10,234 bases of DNA, taken from positions 1-10,234 of the forward strand of contig SBBH01000105.1 of assembly GCA_005239795.1 (NCBI GenBank), in the 5' to 3' direction. The notes below the pieces were generated by a model that did not search any database, had not been told where the DNA came from, and saw nothing but the letters and a program-made list of their open reading frames with translations. A program made the position numbers and the translations under genes. Origin of the DNA: Planctomycetales bacterium. GTDB taxonomy: Bacteria > Planctomycetota > SBBH01. Shown piece after piece: positions 6,403 through 10,234 of this stretch. Within the stretch, counting starts at the first letter, position 1, and every line of letters starts with the position of its first letter.

Positions 6403-8633
6403 CTCTTCTCGAGAAGCTCTAACGCCCCAGCGTGCGCCGGATCGATCGCGAGGATCCGATGGGCCACCTCGCGCGCCATCGCGACATCGCCGCGCCTGAG
6501 ATGGAGCGTCGCCAGGGCCCAGAGGTGTTCGGGGGTCGACTCCTCGGCGATGAGCGCGGAGAGGATCTCGGACGCGCGGTCGAGCTGTTGCGTCTCGGCC
6601 AGGGCCAGCGCCAGATTGTATCGGGCCCGTGGAAACGTTGGGTCAATCCGCACCGCTTCCTCGAGCGTTTGGGCCGCTTCCGGGAATCGCCGCGCCCCGG
6701 CGTAGAGAAGCCCCAGGTTGAAAAGCACCGCGGCGCTCCGGGGGTTGGCGGCGGCGGCGCGGCGGAACGCCCCCTCGGCGCCATGGAGGTCCCCCAGCCG
6801 CGCTAGGAGCATTCCGAGATTGACGCTGGCGGGGGTGAAGGCCGGATCGAGGGAGAGCGCTTCCTCGTAGCGCGTGCGGGCTTCCGGGGTCTCCTCGAGG
6901 GCTTCGTGCAAAAGTCCTAGGTTGTACCGGCCGATCGGCTGGTCTGCGTGGTAGAGATTCGTTTCTGCATACTCGGCCCGTGCTTTTTCGAAGGCGTCTC
7001 GGTCGCGGCCGGAAAGGCGTGCCGCGTGGGGAGCGAGCGCGCCGGCCGCCTCGTGACGGACCGCCCGGTGGCTGTCGGCCAAGCGCGCCGCCAGAGCCGA
7101 CAGGGTTTCCGGTCGCACGGAGCGCCCGAGCGCGCGCGTGGCGGCCATCCGTGCGAGCGGATCGGGATCCCCAAGGAGTGTTTTCACCGCACGAGCAACT
7201 TCCGGCCGATCGGTCCACGCGGCGAGTAGCAGGGCTTGCGTGGCGCGCCAGACGGCGGGCTCTTCCGGGTCCTGGATCCGGCAGAGGAGCTCCGGGACGG
7301 CCGCCGGGTCGCCGCGGCGCGCCGCCTCGATCGCGCCAGCGCGCGCCAAAACCCCGGCGTCGGCCGGCCCGAACGCCGCGCGCAGGCGCTCGGAGGCCCA
7401 GGCCGGGGACTTGTCTGCGTGGCAGGAGTTGCAGGCGTTCGGGAGCCCGTACCGGATCGTGAGCTCCGGCTCTGGGAGAGAAAAGGAATGATCGCGCCGG
7501 GGATCGCGTTTCATGAAGGTCGTCACCGGCATGTGGCAGGAGACGCAGAGGCTTCCCGGGGAGCCTGCCGCATGGAGGGTGTGGGCCGGCGCGGCGAAGT
7601 GAGGCTCGTGGCATGTCAGGCAGAGGGCGTTCCCGCTTGCGCGCGGGCGGCTGGTGTGCGGGTCGTGGCAGTCGTGGCAGGTGATCCCCTTGGCGTGCAT
7701 CTTGCTTTGAAGGAACGAGGCGTATTCGTACACCTCCCCGCGGATCTGGCCGTCGGCGTGGTAGATCTCGGTTTCGAGGAGCGACAGGATGAAATGGTCG
7801 TGGAACGAGTCGCCGGGACGGAATTTTCCGTCCAGCTCCATCCGGCGCGCGTGGCAGGAGGCGCACGTTTCCATGAGAGGTTTTCCGGTCTGGCGCAGGG
7901 AGGCCGAAAAAGGGTCTTTTGAGTTTTTTGGTTTTGGAGCGGTGCGCCGGCGTGCCGCCTCCTGCCAGCGCACATGCTCCAGGGCCGGTCCGTGGCAGGT
8001 CTCGCAGGAGACCCCCGCTTCGCGCCAGCGGCTTTCATAAGCGTCGCGCGCGATGTCGTACCCCTTGTCGTATCCGGTGGTGTGGCAGAAGAGGCAGGCG
8101 GTGTTGGCGGCCGCCTCCCGGCTGTCCCAAGGGGCGGGCTCGGCCGGCCCCGCGAATGCCTCGGGAGCCCCCGTGAGATCGAACCATTCTTTTTTCATGG
8201 TGTCATAGGCGAGCGGTAGGACCTGATAACGGCCCCCAGGAAATGGGGCGATGTACTGCTGTATCGGGTCTATGCCGATGGCCGAGTGCGTCCACGCGCC
8301 CGTTTTTCCGCTGTCGGGAGGATCCCGATGAAATCGCAGGCCGGGGCCGATCGATTCCACAAACCAATTTCCGCCCATTCCGGGAATGAACCCGTCGGAA
8401 AGTTCCGGGGCGAAAGGGGGTGTTCCCAATTTTTCCCATCCGAGCGCCAAGGCGTGGTCGGACTGTTTCCAGGCGTCAAACGGTGCCGGGTGGCAAGTTT
8501 TGCAGGAGGCCGATCCCGCGTAGGCGGCGATCGGTTCGGGGGAAGGGGGGCGCCGCCAAAGCGTCAAGAACGTCAGAAAAAGGCCGATGAGCGCCCCCCC
8601 CGTGATGAGGGTTTTTATGGCGCGGCGGGACAT
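6393..8633 (-). CDS. octaheme c-type cytochrome with HEAT and TPR repeats
   Basis: This probable extracytoplasmic electron-transfer protein has 746 residues from the ATG at 8633. Residues about 8-26 form an uncleaved signal anchor. Eight CxxCH haem-binding motifs follow, starting at C44, C180, C210, C257, C319, C338, C363 and C401. Residues about 425-540 are Ala/Arg-rich HEAT-like helices (for example DPLARMAATRALGR and SHRAVRHEAAGAL). Residues about 565-740 hold about five TPRs (RYNLGLLHEALEETPEAR, SVNLGMLLARLGDLHGAE, LFNLGLLYAGARRFPEA, RYNLALALAE). The cytochrome part resembles the cytochrome c554/doubled-CxxCH class; electron donor and acceptor are unknown. The frame stays open upstream to 9176, but that stretch lies opposite rplM and is not coding. 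An ATG at 8660 would add nine residues. Neither start has a clear ribosome binding site. Confidence 0.9.
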   Translation of the reverse strand: MSRRAIKTLITGGALIGLFLTFLTLWRRPPSPEPIAAYAGSASCKTCHPAPFDAWKQSDHALALGWEKLGTPPFAPELSDGFIPGMGGNWFVESIGPGLRFHRDPPDSGKTGAWTHSAIGIDPIQQYIAPFPGGRYQVLPLAYDTMKKEWFDLTGAPEAFAGPAEPAPWDSREAAANTACLFCHTTGYDKGYDIARDAYESRWREAGVSCETCHGPALEHVRWQEAARRRTAPKPKNSKDPFSASLRQTGKPLMETCASCHARRMELDGKFRPGDSFHDHFILSLLETEIYHADGQIRGEVYEYASFLQSKMHAKGITCHDCHDPHTSRPRASGNALCLTCHEPHFAAPAHTLHAAGSPGSLCVSCHMPVTTFMKRDPRRDHSFSLPEPELTIRYGLPNACNSCHADKSPAWASERLRAAFGPADAGVLARAGAIEAARRGDPAAVPELLCRIQDPEEPAVWRATQALLLAAWTDRPEVARAVKTLLGDPDPLARMAATRALGRSVRPETLSALAARLADSHRAVRHEAAGALAPHAARLSGRDRDAFEKARAEYAETNLYHADQPIGRYNLGLLHEALEETPEARTRYEEALSLDPAFTPASVNLGMLLARLGDLHGAEGAFRRAAAANPRSAAVLFNLGLLYAGARRFPEAAQTLEEAVRIDPTFPRARYNLALALAETQQLDRASEILSALIAEESTPEHLWALATLHLRRGDVAMAREVAHRILAIDPAHAGALELLEKSGR

Positions 8634-8693
8634 GAAGAAGAAGCCCACGGAAGCCGGCATTGTGGCGCGCCGCCATGTGGGGCGCAATTCCCC

Positions 8694-8722
8694 TTGCCTG
8701 GTCCGGCGCCTCTCGGTAGAGT
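8694..8722 (+). promoter_or_regulatory. sigma70-like promoter of rplM-rpsI
   Basis: TTGCCT (8694-8699) and TAGAGT (8717-8722) are separated by 17 bases, each matching four of six consensus positions. A start near 8729 gives a leader of about 28 bases that still contains the strong ribosome binding site. A 12-bp palindrome, CTTTCCGGAAAG (8730-8741), lies at the predicted transcript start and might be a small 5' hairpin or operator. Confidence 0.5.
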
Positions 8723-8745
8723 GGCCCCCCTTTCCGGAAAGAGTC

Positions 8746-8750
8746 GGAGG
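8746..8750 (+). promoter_or_regulatory. strong ribosome binding site of rplM
   Basis: GGAGG sits six bases before the ATG at 8757, within a longer G-run. It fixes the rplM start against an internal ATG at 8793 and longer upstream readings. Confidence 0.75.
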
Positions 8751-8756
8751 GGGGGT

Positions 8757-9212
8757 ATGAGTCAGACAAAACGGGCGCCCAGGCAAACGACGATGGCGGT
8801 TCTGCCCGCTTCCGCGAAGCGGTGGTTTGTCGTGGATGCCGACGGCAAGGTTGTCGGAAGGCTTGCCACACGCGTGGCCCGTGTCCTCATGGGGAAGCAC
8901 TCCCCCGCCTATGTCCCCCACGGCGACAACGGCGACTACGTGGTGGTCTTGAACGCCTCGCGGGCCTGCATGACCGGCAAAAAGCCCCAGGACAAGAAAT
9001 ACTACCACAACACGGGGTATCCCGGGGGATTGCGGACCGAGAGTTACGCCGAAATCATGAGCAAGAATCCGGAGAGGATCATCGAGCTGGCGGTTCGGCG
9101 GATGCTCCCTAAGACGAAGCTGGGGGAGAAGATGTTCGGGAAGCTGAAAGTGTACGCCGGCGCCGAGCACCCGCACGGATGCCAGAACCCCGTCGCCCTG
9201 GAGGTGTCCTGA
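8757..9212 (+). CDS. rplM: 50S ribosomal protein L13
   Basis: L13 is an early-assembly protein of the large ribosomal subunit that binds 23S rRNA. The 151-residue product has the family landmarks in order: RWFVVDADGKVVGRLAT (22-38), GKHSPAYVPHGDNGDYVVV (46-64), the TGKK stretch, YYHNTGYPGGLRT (82-94), RRMLPKTKLG (114-123), and LKVYAGAEHPH (130-140). It is about nine residues longer than the typical 142, with the extra at the N-terminus (MSQTKRAPRQTT). An ATG at 8793 would remove this extra, but the GGAGG at 8746-8750 supports 8757. The stop overlaps the rpsI start by one base (TGATG), the usual rplM-rpsI operon with translational coupling. Confidence 0.97.
   Translation: MSQTKRAPRQTTMAVLPASAKRWFVVDADGKVVGRLATRVARVLMGKHSPAYVPHGDNGDYVVVLNASRACMTGKKPQDKKYYHNTGYPGGLRTESYAEIMSKNPERIIELAVRRMLPKTKLGEKMFGKLKVYAGAEHPHGCQNPVALEVS
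9200..9205 (+). promoter_or_regulatory. ribosome binding site of rpsI
   Basis: GGAGGT, inside the last codons of rplM, lies six bases before the ATG at 9212. It supports this start rather than an in-frame ATG at 9179, which would overlap rplM by 34 bases. Confidence 0.75.
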
Positions 9213-9775
9213 TGTCTCTTGAGGGCGATAAAAGCCGCCGTCCGGTGCGGCCCGAGAAAATGATGAAGGTTGGGAAGCCTGAAAGCATGGAAAAAAAGCC
9301 GGAAAAGCCGGAAAAGGTTGAAAAAGAAAAGAAGCCCGCGCCCGCTGAGGCGGCCGGTCCCCTCCTGACCCTTCCGCCGGAAAACGACAAGACCGTCTAC
9401 CGCGCCACCGGACGGCGCAAAACCGCCGTCGCGCGCGTCATGATAAAACGCGGCGCTGGGGCGTTCGTCGTCAACGGCAAGGAGGCCGAGGCGTATTTCC
9501 AGGGGGAGATGGACCGCTTCTCGATCAAATCCCCCCTGCGCGCCACGAAGGCCCTGGGGGCGTTCGACGTCCGCGTCAATATCCAGGGGGGAGGGACCGC
9601 GGGCCAGGCGGGGGCGGTCCTGTTGGGGGTCGCCCGGGCCTTAAAGCGCGCCGTTGGCGGGGCCGATCCGGTCCTGCGCGCCGAGGGGATGCTCACGCGC
9701 GACCCCCGCGAGAAGGAACGCCGCAAGTACGGCCGCCGCAAGGCCCGCCGCGGGTTCCAGTGGACAAAACGTTGA
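9212..9775 (+). CDS. rpsI: 30S ribosomal protein S9 with long charged N-terminal extension
   Basis: S9 binds 16S rRNA in the small-subunit head, and its C-terminal tail reaches the P-site tRNA. Of 187 residues, the S9 core is about 61-187: YRATGRRKTAVARV (63-76), VVNGKEAEAYF (86-96), the RVNIQGGGTAGQAGAV loop (121-136), ARALKRAV, GMLTRDPREKERRKYGRRKA and the basic tail ending in TKR. The first roughly 58 residues are an extra segment rich in Lys, Glu and Pro (SMEKKPEKPEKVEKEKKPAP), probably disordered; bacterial S9 is usually about 130 residues. The ATG at 9212 is supported by GGAGGT at six-base spacing and by the TGATG overlap with rplM. Because the ribosome binding site sits before the extension, the extension is probably translated. 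Transcription probably ends at the hairpin at 9765-9800. Confidence 0.96.
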   Translation: MSLEGDKSRRPVRPEKMMKVGKPESMEKKPEKPEKVEKEKKPAPAEAAGPLLTLPPENDKTVYRATGRRKTAVARVMIKRGAGAFVVNGKEAEAYFQGEMDRFSIKSPLRATKALGAFDVRVNIQGGGTAGQAGAVLLGVARALKRAVGGADPVLRAEGMLTRDPREKERRKYGRRKARRGFQWTKR

Positions 9776-9800
9776 CGCGGCTGTTTGCGTCAACGTTTTG
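9765..9800. terminator. terminator hairpin at the end of rpsI
   Basis: CAAAACGTTGACGC (9765-9778) and GCGTCAACGTTTTG (9787-9800) are perfect 14-bp inverted copies with an 8-base loop. The rpsI stop codon lies inside the left arm. The A4 and T4 runs within the arms would make it act in either direction, although the T-run is short and ends in G. Confidence 0.65.
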
Positions 9801-9879
9801 AAGGGTTCTTCATTCAAATTTGGGCTCTGCGCGGGGCGTTCGCCCTGTCGTTTTAGCCGTGTCAAAAAGATCGTTTTGG

Positions 9880-9893
9880 CCGTTTACAAACGG
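9880..9893. promoter_or_regulatory. small inverted repeat, possible operator
   Basis: CCGTTT-AC-AAACGG is a 14-bp near-palindrome in the AT-richer region upstream of the small secreted-protein gene. It is the size of a dimeric repressor site, but no regulator is known. Confidence 0.3.
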
Positions 9894-9928
9894 GGTTTCA
9901 GCGTGTTGTGTTATGCGTAAGATTCTTT

Positions 9929-9948
9929 TGATCGGTATTGTCCGATCA
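9929..9948. promoter_or_regulatory. 7-bp hairpin or operator upstream of the small secreted-protein gene
   Basis: TGATCGG and CCGATCA flank a six-base centre (TATTGT). It lies about 48 bases before the ATG at 9996. It could be a 5' leader hairpin or a binding site; no known riboswitch pattern was recognised. Confidence 0.3.
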
Positions 9949-9995
9949 GGGTTGAAGTGCTAAGAGATCAAGAGATGGGGAAAGGCAAGGTAGCA

Positions 9996-10180
9996 ATGAA
10001 GAAAAGTCTTTTGGGCGTTGGGCGTTAGCGGGCGTGTTGTGTCTAGGGTCGGTATTCGCCGGAAATTTTTCGGGGAGCTACAGCACCACCAACGACGGTG
10101 GCATCCCAGGTACGGTCACCTTCGACGATAATGATGATGGCAGTGACCTGCCCCCATTCTTTGGTCCAGTGAAATGCTAG
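9996..10180 (+). pseudogene. frameshifted small secreted protein gene
   Basis: An ATG at 9996, with AAGG five bases upstream, opens MKKSLLGVGR and stops at 10026. From about 10022 the reading continues one frame over as ALAGVLCLGSVFA, then about 39 residues to the TAG at 10178. Adding one G to the GGG at 10020-10022 would join the two into a textbook signal peptide of about 22 residues (MKKSLLGVGALAGVLCLGSV, then FA), with cleavage before GNFSGSY. The mature part of about 39 residues is rich in Gly, Asp and Ser, with FDDNDDGSDLPPFFG and a final Cys. The second frame has no start codon of its own before the signal region. Function is unknown; it could be a short secreted peptide or the stump of a larger protein. 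The break is either real decay or a sequencing error in a G-run. Confidence 0.55.
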
Positions 10181-10198
10181 TTCAGCTCCGGGTTGCTC

Positions 10199-10234
10199 CT
10201 CCCACCCTGCCCGCCTAGGCGGGCAGGGTGGGAG
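10199..10234. repeat. 36-bp perfect palindrome at the window edge
   Basis: The sequence is exactly self-complementary around the central CCTAGG (10214-10219), with arms such as CCCACCCTGCCCGCC and GGCGGGCAGGGTGGG. It starts 18 bases after the frameshifted gene and may extend beyond the window. It could be a strong terminator stem or one copy of a dispersed palindromic repeat; the bases after it are not visible. Confidence 0.75.

Noticed and set aside
6643..7866. Long minus-strand open frame within the cytochrome gene in another frame
   Set aside because: Arg/Pro/Gly-rich shadow without domain features; the cytochrome frame has all eight haem motifs and the repeats.
8286..8756. Plus-strand extension of rplM upstream of 8757
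   Set aside because: It overlaps the cytochrome gene on the other strand, is not L13-like, and the strong ribosome binding site is at 8746-8750.
8634..9176. In-frame N-terminal extension of the cytochrome gene to an ATG at 9176 (minus strand)
   Set aside because: It lies opposite rplM, has no family similarity, and the signal anchor follows directly from the ATG at 8633.
9179..9211. Earlier ATG for rpsI
   Set aside because: It would overlap rplM by 34 bases, while GGAGGT and the TGATG junction support 9212.
10014..10027. 7-base duplication GGGCGTT GGGCGTT as the cause of the frameshift
   Set aside because: Removing one copy does not restore the signal-peptide frame; adding a single G to the G-run does.

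Overview
The window is a GC-rich bacterial chromosomal segment (coding DNA about 65% G+C by eye) carrying housekeeping and accessory genes on both strands. The lineage cannot be fixed from the sequence. The combination of a radical-SAM ThiH, an anchored octaheme cytochrome fused to HEAT/TPR repeats, a peptidoglycan-binding D,D-carboxypeptidase and heptamer repeats between genes suggests an uncultivated, probably Gram-negative, anaerobic or microaerophilic bacterium with respiratory electron transport. This placement is inference.

Layout, left to right. (1) At 1-144 (+) a short reading frame encodes a possible 41-residue membrane protein, or the tail of a gene cut by the edge. (2) At 213-818 (-) lies a membrane-anchored TPR protein with clearly lower G+C than its surroundings. 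(3) At 938-3124 (+) is a thiamine thiazole operon, thiG-thiH-thiS, followed in the same direction by an MBL-fold hydrolase (3217-3864). Two heptanucleotide repeat tracts sit at the thiH/thiS and thiS/MBL junctions. (4) At 4010-5017 (+) is a secreted D-Ala-D-Ala carboxypeptidase with a C-terminal peptidoglycan-binding domain. (5) At 5139-6278 (-) is an AAA_14/DUF4143 ATPase with AT-rich flanks. (6) At 6393-8633 (-) is an eight-haem cytochrome with HEAT and TPR repeats, ending in a perfect palindrome. (7) At 8757-9775 (+) is the rplM-rpsI operon, with a sigma70-like promoter, strong ribosome binding sites, a long N-terminal extension on S9 and a terminator hairpin at its end. (8) At 9776-10234 is an AT-richer stretch with two small inverted repeats, a short signal-peptide gene broken by a one-base frameshift, and a 36-bp perfect palindrome at the window edge.

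How the genes work together: ThiH cleaves tyrosine to dehydroglycine, ThiS carries the sulfur as a C-terminal thiocarboxylate, and ThiG joins these with deoxyxylulose phosphate into the thiazole ring of thiamine. ThiF and ThiE are not in the window and must be encoded elsewhere. The other genes are functionally unrelated neighbours. No phage, CRISPR array, toxin-antitoxin pair, tRNA or rRNA was recognised. No convincing new multi-gene system is present. The items most worth a second look are the heptamer repeats, the frameshifted secreted peptide with its flanking inverted repeats and palindrome, the S9 extension and the cytochrome fusion.
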